Below, in pieces: positions 8,007 to 16,246 of a stretch of 64,000 nt of DNA. This DNA is from Pasteurellaceae bacterium RH1A. GTDB taxonomy: Bacteria > Pseudomonadota > Gammaproteobacteria > Enterobacterales > Pasteurellaceae. The notes under the pieces were generated by a model, which was not told the origin of the DNA, searched no databases, and saw nothing but the letters and a program-made list of their open reading frames with translations. How positions within the stretch are numbered: position 1 is the stretch's first letter; every line of letters starts with the position of its first letter. Made by a program: the position numbers and the translations under genes. Location: NCBI GenBank assembly GCA_012221805.1, contig CP015195.1, positions 496,001 to 560,000 on the forward strand. Reading direction: 5' to 3'.

Positions 8007-9365
8007 TTAGGACGATAGTTTTCGGGTTAATAAGACGTAATCTTCTTGGGTGGCGCTGTCGCTGTCCCGTAATTTGTTGATGGCCTTGCAGGCGTGCATG
8101 ACCGTGGTGTGATCCCGCCCGCCAAATTCACGGCCGATTTCTGGCAGGCTGTGGCTGGTCAGCTCCTTGGCCAGAGCCATGGCCATTTGGCGAGGACGGG
8201 CAATGGAGCGGGTACGGGTTTTGGATTTAAGATCCGCAGGCTTAATATGGTAGAACTCGGCCACCACATTTTGAATATTCTCAATGGTAATGAGCTTGTC
8301 GTAGGAGTCTAGCAAGTCCTTAAGCGACTCTCGGGCCATATCAATGGTAATTTCTCGGCCAGTAAATTTGCGAAAGGCCACCAAGCGGTTCAGCGCCCCT
8401 TCAAGCTCCCGCACATTGGTGCGTAATTTTTGCCCCAGGAAGAAGGCCACATCCTCATTAAGGGCCTCACCCCGTTCTTCAGCCTTTTTGATCAGGATCT
8501 TAACCCGAGTTTCTAACTCAGGCGGCTCAATGCCAGCGTTGATCCCCCAGGTTAAGCGGGATTTGATCCGATCTTCAATATTATCTATATCTTTGGGGAA
8601 ACGATCCGAGGCCACAATGACCTGCTTACCCTTTTCAAAGAGGGCGTTAAAGGTGTGGAAAAACTCTTCTTGGGAGGCCACCTTATTGGAGAAAAATTGA
8701 ATATCATCCACCATCAGCACATCTAGCGAACGGTAGAATTTCTTGAAATGATCGATGGTATTATTTTTAAGCGCCTTGACCATCTCCTGCACCAGGTTTT
8801 CCGAGGTCTTATAGACCACCCGTGCCTTGGGGTTTTTGCTCACAATGGCATTGCCGATGGCGTGCAAAAGGTGGGTTTTGCCCAGGCCTGTGCTGCCATA
8901 GAGGGAAAAGGGGTTGCAGTGGCTATCGCCTGGATTTTCAGCGATTTGCTGGGCAACCACCTTGGCCAGCTGGTTGGATTTGCCCTGCACGAAATTATCA
9001 AAGTTCCAGGCAGGGTTGAGGGTGTTGCGGATCTGGCTTGCAAATTTTTCTACTTTTTGGCCCGCTTGTTGCGGATCCTGGGCTTCCGCTGGCTTATCTT
9101 CAGGCTTGCTGCCCACCCGCACCATAACCTTCAAACCATCATCCTTGCCTAAAAAGCGAGCAAGGCCGACAATTTCCGCCAAGAACTTATCCTGCACCCA
9201 GTTGGCGACAAATTGGTTTTGAGCATAAAGGGTCAATTCCCCATTGGCAAAAGCGGCCTGAAGAGGGCGCAGCCAGGTATTGTAGTCTGCTGACGACACT
9301 TTTGTTTGTAGATGATTTAAACAATCAGACCAAAGGGAAGACACAGGTTGCTCCAAAATAGACAA
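8007..9365 (-). CDS. dnaA: Chromosomal replication initiator protein DnaA
   Basis: This 452-residue AAA+ protein opens the replication origin. Seen in order are the N-terminal DnaB-interaction domain (LWSDCLNHLQ), a variable linker near residues 95-120, Walker A GSTGLGKTHL, Walker B VLMVDDIQFF, the sensor region RIKSRLTWG, and the C-terminal DnaA-box binding motif GREFGGRDHTTVMHACK. It is the first gene of dnaA-dnaN-recF. A single near-consensus DnaA box upstream (9440-9448) would allow autoregulation. No cluster of boxes or AT-rich unwinding element is seen, so the chromosomal origin is probably elsewhere. Confidence 0.97.
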   Translation of the reverse strand: MSILEQPVSSLWSDCLNHLQTKVSSADYNTWLRPLQAAFANGELTLYAQNQFVANWVQDKFLAEIVGLARFLGKDDGLKVMVRVGSKPEDKPAEAQDPQQAGQKVEKFASQIRNTLNPAWNFDNFVQGKSNQLAKVVAQQIAENPGDSHCNPFSLYGSTGLGKTHLLHAIGNAIVSKNPKARVVYKTSENLVQEMVKALKNNTIDHFKKFYRSLDVLMVDDIQFFSNKVASQEEFFHTFNALFEKGKQVIVASDRFPKDIDNIEDRIKSRLTWGINAGIEPPELETRVKILIKKAEERGEALNEDVAFFLGQKLRTNVRELEGALNRLVAFRKFTGREITIDMARESLKDLLDSYDKLITIENIQNVVAEFYHIKPADLKSKTRTRSIARPRQMAMALAKELTSHSLPEIGREFGGRDHTTVMHACKAINKLRDSDSATQEDYVLLTRKLSS

Positions 9366-9439
9366 GTCAAAAAAGGCTTTTATGATACCCGAATTTAAGG
9401 CAGATTTCTAAGGATTTTCAGAGGATCTTGGGGAAAAAA

Positions 9440-9448
9440 TGTGGATAG
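9440..9448 (-). promoter_or_regulatory. DnaA box upstream of dnaA
   Basis: TGTGGATAG on the plus strand reads CTATCCACA on the dnaA strand, 8 of 9 matches to TTATCCACA, about 75 bp ahead of the dnaA start. Confidence 0.5.
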
Positions 9449-9466
9449 GTTCTTTGTTATACAGAC

Positions 9467-9496
9467 AAAAAAGATCGGGCCTAAACCCGATCTTTT
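9467..9496 (-). terminator. Intrinsic terminator after tRNA-Arg
   Basis: The stem AAAGATCGGG / CCCGATCTTT with a 6-nt loop is followed by TTTTTTGTCTG on the minus strand. It separates the tRNA from dnaA. Confidence 0.7.
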
Positions 9497-9503
9497 CTTA
9501 TGC

Positions 9504-9578
9504 TGGCCTCACCGACAGGAATCGAACCTGTATCTTACGCTTAGGAGGCATACGTTCTATCCGTTGAACTACGGCGAG
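9504..9578 (-). tRNA. tRNA-Arg (anticodon CCU)
   Basis: On the minus strand the acceptor stem CTCGCCG pairs with CGGTGAG (one G-U pair) and is followed by G and an encoded CCA. The D arm is GTTC...GAAC, the anticodon arm TATGC-CTCCTAA-GCGTA carries the CCU anticodon, and the T arm is ACAGG-TTCGATT-CCTGT. It reads the rare AGG codon. The 5' end lies 12 bp after the maeB stop codon. Confidence 0.93.
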
Positions 9579-9590
9579 GTAAATGTTCTC

Positions 9591-11867
9591 TTATTTATTC
9601 TCTTCTTGTGCCTTAACCGCTGCATAGGCCACCATATTGATGATACGGCGTACCGATGAGACTGGGTTGAGAATGTGGGCCGACTTGTTAATCCCCATCA
9701 GGATTGGGCCAACGGTGATGGCTGTGGTGGTCGCACGTAGGAGGTTGTAGCTGATACGGGCAGACTCTAAGTTTGGCATCACAAGGAGGTTGGCTGAACC
9801 CTTGAGCGGGCTGTCTGGCATCACATCTAGGCGGCGGGCTTCGTTAAGGGCCAGGTCGCCGTGCATTTCGCCGTCAATCATAAGGGCAGGATCACGTTCA
9901 TTAACCAAGGCCAAGGTTTCACGCATTTTCGGCGCACCCAAGGCATCAGAAGCCCCGAAGTTGGAATGGGAAACCAGGGCAACCGCAGGCTCCATACCGA
10001 AGCGGCGGATTTCGCTGGCGGCCATTAGGGTGATTTCGGCCAGTTCTTCAGCACTTGGATCTGGATTAACATAGGTGTCGGTCATAAAGACGTTACCCGT
10101 TGGCAGCACTAGGCTATTGAGAGCCGCCGGGGTCTTAATACCTGGTTTGAGACCCAAGACTTCCTTAATTGGCGCCAAGTGCTTGCTGTAGGTGCCAAAG
10201 AGGCCGCAAACCAAGCCATCGGCCAGGCCTAATTCCACCAAGACAGAGGCAATGGCGGTAGTGTTAGACACCAGCACCCGTTTGGCAATGGCCTCGGTAA
10301 TGCCGCGGCGTTTCATGATTTCATAATAACGCTTCCAGCACTGCTCGTAGTATGGGTTGTGTTCGTTGTCGATAAGGTCGAAGTCCTTGCCCACTTCTAG
10401 GCGTAGGCCTAATTTCTTGATCTTGGCCTCAATGATATTTGGGCGGCCAATTAAGATCGGGTAGGCCAGGTTCATAGACACAATTTCTTGGGTGGCGTGC
10501 AGCACCTTGTCCTCTTCGCCTTCAGCCAAGACAATGCGTTGCTTGTTGGCCTTGGCCTGGTTGAAGATCGGACGCATAAAGAGGTTGGTTTTGTAAACGA
10601 ACTGGGTCAGTTGCTCGTTGTAGGCCTCCCAGTCCTCAATCGGACGGGTTGCCACACCAGACTCCATAGCTGCCTTGGCCACGGCTGGGGCAATACGCAC
10701 GATAAGACGTGGGTCGAACGGGCGTGGAATCACATAATCAGGCCCGAAGGTTGCCCCCTCGCCGCCGTAGGCAGAGGTCACCACATCGCTTTGTTCAGCC
10801 AGGGCTAGATCCGCAATGGCATAAACCGCCGCCCGCTTCATTTCTTCGTTAATGGTGGTTGCGCCTACATCCAAGGCACCCCGGAAGATGAATGGGAAGC
10901 AAAGCACGTTGTTTACTTGGTTCGGGTAGTCAGAACGGCCGGTACAAACAATGGCATCAGGGCGAACCGCCTTGGCTTCTGGTGGCGTGATTTCAGGATT
11001 TGGGTTGGCTAAGGCCAAAATAAGTGGGTGAGCCGCCATGGATTTAACCATCTCTTGGGTCAGCACACCAGCAGAAGAACAGCCTAAGAAGATGTCAGCA
11101 TTCGGAATGGCATCGCCCAGGGTCCGCCAGCCCTTATCGACAATGGCATAGTCTTTTTTGGTCTGATCCATCTTGTCGTCACGGTCTTTGTAGATCACAC
11201 CCTTAGAGTCGCAAACCACGATATTTTCCCGCTTCATACCTAAAGAAACTAAGAGGTTAAGACAGGCAATGGAAGCCGCCCCAGCACCCGAGGCCACTAA
11301 ACGCACATCTTCAATTTTCTTGTTCATAATGCGTAGGGCGTTGATAACCGCTGCTGCACTGATAATGGCTGTGCCGTGTTGATCGTCGTGGAAGACAGGA
11401 ATCTTCATGCGTTCACGCAGTTTTTGCTCAATATAGAAGCACTCTGGAGCCTTGATGTCTTCCAAGTTTACCCCGCCAAAGGTTGGTTCAAGGGCGGCGA
11501 TAATCTCAACTAATTTATCTGGATCACGCTCATCAATTTCAATGTCGAAGACGTTAATGCCCGCAAATTTTTTGAAGAGCACGCCCTTTCCTTCCATAAC
11601 CGGCTTGCCGGCGAGGGCACCGATGTTGCCCAAGCCTAAGACGGCAGAACCATTGGAAATGACCGCAACCAGGTTGCCACGGGCGGTATATTTGTAGGAG
11701 TTTTGTGGATCTTTGGCAATTTCTAGGCAGGGTTCAGCCACACCTGGAGAGTAGGCCAGGGCCAGGTCTCGTTGGGTGGCAAGCGATTTGGTTGGGGTCA
11801 CTTCAATCTTGCCCGGGATGGGAAATTCATGGAAATCCAAGGCGGCTTTGCGTAATTGTTCGCTCAT
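9591..11867 (-). CDS. maeB: NADP-dependent malic enzyme with phosphotransacetylase-like domain
   Basis: This 758-residue protein converts malate to pyruvate and CO2 with NADP+. Residues 1 to about 425 are the malic enzyme: YSPGVAEPC, the metal and substrate block [26 protein letters not shown], and the NADP-binding [13 protein letters not shown]. Residues from about 430 to the end resemble phosphate acetyl/butyryltransferase ([30 protein letters not shown]), a fusion typical of MaeB that serves in regulation by acetyl-CoA. Length matches E. coli MaeB (759). It stands alone, with tilS next on the same strand. Confidence 0.95.
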   Translation of the reverse strand: MSEQLRKAALDFHEFPIPGKIEVTPTKSLATQRDLALAYSPGVAEPCLEIAKDPQNSYKYTARGNLVAVISNGSAVLGLGNIGALAGKPVMEGKGVLFKKFAGINVFDIEIDERDPDKLVEIIAALEPTFGGVNLEDIKAPECFYIEQKLRERMKIPVFHDDQHGTAIISAAAVINALRIMNKKIEDVRLVASGAGAASIACLNLLVSLGMKRENIVVCDSKGVIYKDRDDKMDQTKKDYAIVDKGWRTLGDAIPNADIFLGCSSAGVLTQEMVKSMAAHPLILALANPNPEITPPEAKAVRPDAIVCTGRSDYPNQVNNVLCFPFIFRGALDVGATTINEEMKRAAVYAIADLALAEQSDVVTSAYGGEGATFGPDYVIPRPFDPRLIVRIAPAVAKAAMESGVATRPIEDWEAYNEQLTQFVYKTNLFMRPIFNQAKANKQRIVLAEGEEDKVLHATQEIVSMNLAYPILIGRPNIIEAKIKKLGLRLEVGKDFDLIDNEHNPYYEQCWKRYYEIMKRRGITEAIAKRVLVSNTTAIASVLVELGLADGLVCGLFGTYSKHLAPIKEVLGLKPGIKTPAALNSLVLPTGNVFMTDTYVNPDPSAEELAEITLMAASEIRRFGMEPAVALVSHSNFGASDALGAPKMRETLALVNERDPALMIDGEMHGDLALNEARRLDVMPDSPLKGSANLLVMPNLESARISYNLLRATTTAITVGPILMGINKSAHILNPVSSVRRIINMVAYAAVKAQEENK

Positions 11868-11984
11868 ACAACAGTCCTTCTAAATAAGTGTAATCAAGGG
11901 TTAAACGGAAACATTCTACTCTAAATTGATTTCTTTTTTTGTGAACTAGCTAACGATTTTGAAAATTTCTTGAAAAAATTTTGC

Positions 11985-13235
11985 CTAAAGGCTGATTAAG
12001 CCCACAAAGTCCTCCCCACAAAAAATCAGCGGAGTACGATCCCGCAGCCAAACGGGTAGGCTGTGGGATTGGAAGATCTTTTTAAGATCTTCCCGCTGAG
12101 TTTTGCCATAGACCTGAACCTTGCCAGACCAACCCAGTTTAAGGGAAAGGGGCTGGTGGCTGAGAGCCTGAGGCAAGATCAAGCGGGGAGTATCAGGCGA
12201 TTTTTTGCAAAAAATCTGATTTTTTGACCGCTTGATCTTCCCTAAGTTAGCAGGTAATTCCAGCCATTCATCGTCTTTCAAGTCAGCCGAAAAAGGCTCA
12301 ATGGCCTCAAGGGGAGCAGTTAAGTAAAGGCAGGCCTGATAGCGGCGGATTAGCTTGTCGCCTAACTTAAATTGCGGGTTTTTATCGGCCTGGGCAAAAA
12401 GGACATCTTTGATTATCTGCTCCAACTGGACTTGTGAGGGCATGGCCTGCCCCTGCTGGGCCAGCCAGAGACGAAGCAGGGCTTGCTGCTTGGCCGGGGA
12501 AAAATGGCCAAAGCCCTCAATTTGCAAATTTCCGCTTAAATCCAACCGCTTGTTGAGTTCCTCAGCCAGCAACTCTTCCAGCAGGGCCTGATCTTGGCGG
12601 CAGAGCTGGGCGGAACGGGCTACCATTTGGCTAAAATGGGGCCAGCGTTGGGTCAGTTGGGGCAGGATCTGGTTACGCAGGAAGTTGCGATCAAAGCGAT
12701 CAGACTGGTTGCTTTCATCGCTGATCCAGTTGAGATTATGGGCTTGAGCATAGGCCAAAAGCTCCGTCTTACTCACATTTAAGAGCGGGCGAATAAGCGG
12801 GAAACCGTGGCTTTGGCTCTGTTCAGCCATGGCAGATAAGCCCTTAAGGCCACTGCCCCGCTTAAGGGCCAAGAAAAAGGTTTCGGCCTGGTCGTCTTGG
12901 TGATGGGCGGTGACCAGGCTTTCATCAGGCCAAATAACCTCTCGAACGGCCTGATAGCGGGCCTCTCTGGCCTGGGCTTCAAGATTAGCTGAGGAGCTTA
13001 ACTGCACCTTTTTTAGTAGAAAGGGAATTTGATGGGTTTGGCAAAGTTCCCGGCAAAAATCGGCCCAATCATCGGCATGGGGGCTAAGGCCATGATGGAC
13101 GTGAATGGCCCGAAAGGGGCGTTTGAGGCCCAGCAAGAGATGAAAAAGCACCACCGAGTCCAGCCCGCCACTGAGGGCAAGAAGGAGCTTGGATTGATGG
13201 TTTAGATGGGTTTTAAGCTGTTCAGGAAAAATCAT
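11985..13235 (-). CDS. tilS: tRNA(Ile)-lysidine synthase
   Basis: A 416-residue ATP-dependent ligase that attaches lysine to C34 of tRNA-Ile(CAU), changing its codon from AUG to AUA. The PP-loop SGGLDS lies at residues 22-27, followed by the family blocks HVHHGLSPHADDW and THHQDDQAETFFL. The C-terminal substrate-binding domains are present, and the length is near that of E. coli TilS (432). An exact uptake signal core sits inside the gene at 12545-12553. A REPIN-like palindrome precedes it. Confidence 0.94.
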   Translation of the reverse strand: MIFPEQLKTHLNHQSKLLLALSGGLDSVVLFHLLLGLKRPFRAIHVHHGLSPHADDWADFCRELCQTHQIPFLLKKVQLSSSANLEAQAREARYQAVREVIWPDESLVTAHHQDDQAETFFLALKRGSGLKGLSAMAEQSQSHGFPLIRPLLNVSKTELLAYAQAHNLNWISDESNQSDRFDRNFLRNQILPQLTQRWPHFSQMVARSAQLCRQDQALLEELLAEELNKRLDLSGNLQIEGFGHFSPAKQQALLRLWLAQQGQAMPSQVQLEQIIKDVLFAQADKNPQFKLGDKLIRRYQACLYLTAPLEAIEPFSADLKDDEWLELPANLGKIKRSKNQIFCKKSPDTPRLILPQALSHQPLSLKLGWSGKVQVYGKTQREDLKKIFQSHSLPVWLRDRTPLIFCGEDFVGLISL

Positions 13236-13249
13236 CTATCTTCATATTA

Positions 13250-13320
13250 ATGGTGCCAGCCTCCTGGCTGGTGCCTGATCTATCGCAGGATCAGCACCAG
13301 CCAGGAGGCTGGCGCTATCC
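13250..13320. repeat. REPIN-like double palindrome, copy 2
   Basis: The arms GCCAGCCTCCTGGCTGG and CCAGCCAGGAGGCTGGC are fully complementary although both differ from the commonest version (TCC-AGG changed to TCC-TGG with the matching change in the partner). It lies between the DUF3298-like lipoprotein gene and tilS. Confidence 0.85.
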
Positions 13321-13335
13321 TAGGCTCTATTAGAG

Positions 13336-14352
13336 CTAACGGAATTTGCTTTCTTTTAGTTCTTTTTGATAGGCCTTGTTGAGGAGCGGGTTAAGCTCTT
13401 GCCACATAAAGTCTAATTCAATTTCCCCTTCGGCAAAGGAGCCTAGCTCATAGACTGAATAGACAAAGTGAATGCCTGTATCGCTAAAATAGAAGTTATC
13501 AGGCACACGGAACTCGGCTTTTTCAACCCAGGTATTATGCATTTGCCCATTGTCATCGCGGCTGCGAGCTTCATAACTTTCCCATAAACGTTCCTTCAGC
13601 TTGGCCTGATTGTCCTTGGTAAACAAATCATCTAGGCTGATTTTCTTCTTATTCTTGAGATCCACCACGATGTAGTTGGTCGAATAAACCCCGTGGGCAC
13701 CGCCTGCATAAGTGTGGCTGAAGAGAGTAAAGGTGGCCATGTTCTCTTTTTGGTGGAGGAAGTTCAGATCCAAATCGAAGGTTTGGCCGATGGAGCGAAA
13801 GGCCTTAGCCTCTTCCACGGCATTGGCCACCCATTTGTCTAAGAGGCTGGTGAGTTGCTGCTTATTTTGGATCTTGACCTCAGGGTTGCCCTCTGATCCT
13901 GCCACAGAAAAATAGTCAAAAACCTGATCGATTAAGAGCTTATCCAGCCAGTCAATCCCCGTTGTGAGGCTGGAAACCTGGTATTCAATCGGGGTCTGGG
14001 TTTGCCATTTCCAGTCATCGCTGTTTTTATCCGTAATTTCCTTCTCTAATTCGGCCAGTTGTTCCTTATCCTCCAAGAGGCCCACGACGCTCTTTTCAAA
14101 AAGGATCTGCTCCTTTACAAAAATGGCAGAAAGGTTGTCGGCTGCCGCCAGTTGATTGGCCTTGAGTTCAGCCTTGAGCTTTTCCACCTCACTTTTCAGG
14201 GCAGTCAGCTCACTGTTTAATTTGGTGATGGTTTGGTCTTTTTGGCTGATTTCTTGGCTTAGTTGTGTATTTTGGGCTTGAACTGCCTTGTCATCACAGG
14301 CCGAGAGGGCCAGGCTTGAGGCAATCAGCAGGGTGAGCAGGGATTTTTTCAT
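13336..14352 (-). CDS. Lipoprotein with coiled coil and RsiV/DUF3298-like domain
   Basis: A 338-residue predicted lipoprotein. The signal peptide MKKSLLTLLIASSLALSAC ends in a lipobox with Cys19 as the acylated residue. Residues 25-65 (QNTQLSQEISQKDQTITKL and on) form a clear coiled coil. The C-terminal 200 residues carry the HTYAGGAHGVYSTNY motif and the LDDLFT block of the DUF3298/RsiV family, a domain found in periplasmic proteins and in the anti-sigma factor RsiV, which binds lysozyme. The cellular role is unknown. It lies between fabG and tilS on the same strand with no obvious functional link. Confidence 0.75.
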   Translation of the reverse strand: MKKSLLTLLIASSLALSACDDKAVQAQNTQLSQEISQKDQTITKLNSELTALKSEVEKLKAELKANQLAAADNLSAIFVKEQILFEKSVVGLLEDKEQLAELEKEITDKNSDDWKWQTQTPIEYQVSSLTTGIDWLDKLLIDQVFDYFSVAGSEGNPEVKIQNKQQLTSLLDKWVANAVEEAKAFRSIGQTFDLDLNFLHQKENMATFTLFSHTYAGGAHGVYSTNYIVVDLKNKKKISLDDLFTKDNQAKLKERLWESYEARSRDDNGQMHNTWVEKAEFRVPDNFYFSDTGIHFVYSVYELGSFAEGEIELDFMWQELNPLLNKAYQKELKESKFR

Positions 14353-14406
14353 GGGTGTCTCCTTAAAGGGAACTCCCCCAAAAATGAGGGGGAGGAAGGG
14401 CTGGGC

Positions 14407-15132
14407 CTAGTTCATGTAGAGGCCGCCATTAACGTGCAGGGTTTCGCCGTTAATGTAGCCCGCATCGTCAGAAGCCAAGAAGGCAACCGCCTTGGCAATG
14501 TCTTGCGGAGAGCCTAATTGGCCGGCTGGGATCTGGCTTAAGATAGCCTCTTTTTGGGTGTCGGTCAGCTCATCGGTCATATCTGTTGCGATAAAGCCTG
14601 GGGCGACCACGTTTACGGTAATGCCACGGGAAGCGACTTCCTTGGCTAGAGATTTAGAAAAGCCAATTAAGCCAGCTTTGGCAGCACAGTAGTTGGTCTG
14701 GCCTGGATTGCCTGAAGAACCGACCACAGAACCGATGGTAATAATGCGGCCACCTTTTTTCATCATAGGGCGCAGGACGGCTTTAGAGAGGCGGTAAACA
14801 GAGGTCAGGTTGGTTTGGATAATGTCGAACCAGTCGCTGTCCTTCATCCGCATGAGCAGGCCATCACGGGTGATGCCAGCGTTGTTTACTAGGATGTCCA
14901 CATCGCCAAAGTCGGCCTTGATTTGGGCTAAAACTGAGTCAATGGATTCGGCTTCAGTAACGTTGAGAACCAGGCCCTTGCCATTCTCACCTAGATAGGC
15001 AGAAATAGCTTCTGCCCCTTTTTCAGAGGTGGCTGTGCCGATAACAAAATTGCCACGGGCGACTAATTCTTCTGCAATGGCGCGGCCAATTCCACGGCTG
15101 GCGCCAGTAACTAATGCGATTTTTTTGGTCAT
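14407..15132 (-). CDS. fabG: 3-oxoacyl-[acyl-carrier-protein] reductase
   Basis: This 241-residue short-chain dehydrogenase reduces beta-ketoacyl-ACP with NADPH in fatty acid elongation. The cofactor motif TGASRGIGRAIAEEL, the NNAG block LVNNAGITRD, the catalytic Ser in GSVVGSSGNPGQ and Tyr/Lys in NYCAAKAGL are all present, ending YINGETLHVNGGLYMN. Length matches E. coli FabG (244). It follows fabD on the same strand, separated by a REPIN-like palindrome; acpP and fabF are not next to it, so the usual fab cluster is broken. Confidence 0.96.
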   Translation of the reverse strand: MTKKIALVTGASRGIGRAIAEELVARGNFVIGTATSEKGAEAISAYLGENGKGLVLNVTEAESIDSVLAQIKADFGDVDILVNNAGITRDGLLMRMKDSDWFDIIQTNLTSVYRLSKAVLRPMMKKGGRIITIGSVVGSSGNPGQTNYCAAKAGLIGFSKSLAKEVASRGITVNVVAPGFIATDMTDELTDTQKEAILSQIPAGQLGSPQDIAKAVAFLASDDAGYINGETLHVNGGLYMN

Positions 15133-15156
15133 GATTGTCTCCTAAAATCTAAATTT

Positions 15157-15229
15157 GATAGCGCCAGCGTCCTCGCTGGTGCTGATGAGTTATTGAAATA
15201 TGGCACAAGCGAGGACGCTTGCGCCATCA
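15157..15229. repeat. REPIN-like double palindrome, copy 3
   Basis: The arms GCGCCAGCGTCCTCGCTGG and CAAGCGAGGACGCTTGCGC remain complementary through paired changes in the central bases. It lies between fabD and fabG. Confidence 0.85.
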
Positions 15230-15245
15230 AACCAGAGGGTTATGA

Positions 15246-16187
15246 TTAAGCAAGAACAGCCCCAAGGCTGGCCACATCATTCACAGCCTGTGCCTTCACC
15301 TCTTTCACAATACGGCTAGCCAAGCCCGTTAAAACCTTATTCGGTCCGATTTCATAAAGCTGGCTTACGCCCTCTTGGGCCATTTTCTCGACTGTTTCTG
15401 TCCAGCGTACTGGGCTGTAGAGCTGGCGAACCAGAGCCAAACGAATACGGGCTGCATCAGTTTCCACTTCCACATCCACGTTATTAATAACCGGCACTTG
15501 TGGAGCGAAAAATTCGACTTTCACCAAGGCTTCGGCCAACTTATCGGCCGCAGGTTTCATGAGAGCACAGTGGGATGGCACGCTGACAGGCAAAGGCAGG
15601 GCACGTTTAGCACCCGCTTCTTTACATAAAGCACCTGCACGTTCCACGGCCGCTTTGGAGCCAGCAATCACCACCTGGCCAGGTGAGTTGAAGTTCACGG
15701 CTGAAACAATTTCTCCCTCAGCCGCTTCACTTTGGGCCTGTTCGCAGGCCTTGATAATGGCCTCATTGTCTAGGCCGATAATGGCATACATGGCCCCAGT
15801 GCCTGCTGGCACGGCTTCTTGCATAAGCTGGCCACGCAGTTCGACTAGCTTAACCGCATCCTTAAAGCCCATCACGCCTGCACACACCAGGGCAGAGTAT
15901 TCACCCAGGCTGTGGCCGGCCATCACGCTTGGTTTGAGTTCAGGGTGCTTTTCCTGCCAAACCCGGTAGATGGCAACGGAGGCGGTTAAAAGAGCAGGCT
16001 GGGTGCGTTGGGTCTGGCCTAGATCTTCGGCTGTGCCGTTTTGAACCAGATCCCAAAGATCATAACCTAAAGCTTCTGAGGCTTCTTTAAAGGTGGCTTC
16101 CACCACAGGATAGGCACTTGCAAGATCGGCCAACATACCAACCGCTTGCGAACCCTGACCTGGGAAAACCATGGCGAATTTTGTCAT
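15246..16187 (-). CDS. fabD: Malonyl CoA-acyl carrier protein transacylase
   Basis: A 313-residue enzyme that transfers malonyl groups from CoA to ACP. It has the N-terminal FPGQGSQAVGM, the nucleophile elbow GHSLGEYSA, the Arg in ELRGQLMQEAVP, and the catalytic His in PVSVPSHCALM. The start at 16187 is chosen because AAGGAAG lies at the right distance and MTKFAMVFPGQ is the standard N-terminus; an in-frame ATG 36 bp earlier lacks both. The neighbouring fabG is the next step in the pathway. Confidence 0.96.
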   Translation of the reverse strand: MTKFAMVFPGQGSQAVGMLADLASAYPVVEATFKEASEALGYDLWDLVQNGTAEDLGQTQRTQPALLTASVAIYRVWQEKHPELKPSVMAGHSLGEYSALVCAGVMGFKDAVKLVELRGQLMQEAVPAGTGAMYAIIGLDNEAIIKACEQAQSEAAEGEIVSAVNFNSPGQVVIAGSKAAVERAGALCKEAGAKRALPLPVSVPSHCALMKPAADKLAEALVKVEFFAPQVPVINNVDVEVETDAARIRLALVRQLYSPVRWTETVEKMAQEGVSQLYEIGPNKVLTGLASRIVKEVKAQAVNDVASLGAVLA

Positions 16188-16246
16188 TGTCTTCTTCCTT
16201 ATTGGCGTTAAAAGTGGGGCCATTATACTGTAAGAGCCTGGTTTTA

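Noticed and set aside
9366..9503. Chromosomal origin upstream of dnaA
   Set aside because: Only one DnaA box and no 13-mer AT-rich repeats are visible.
11940..11965. A CRP-like half site (TTGTGAACTAGC) between maeB and tilS
   Set aside because: Only one half-site is present, so it is too weak to call.
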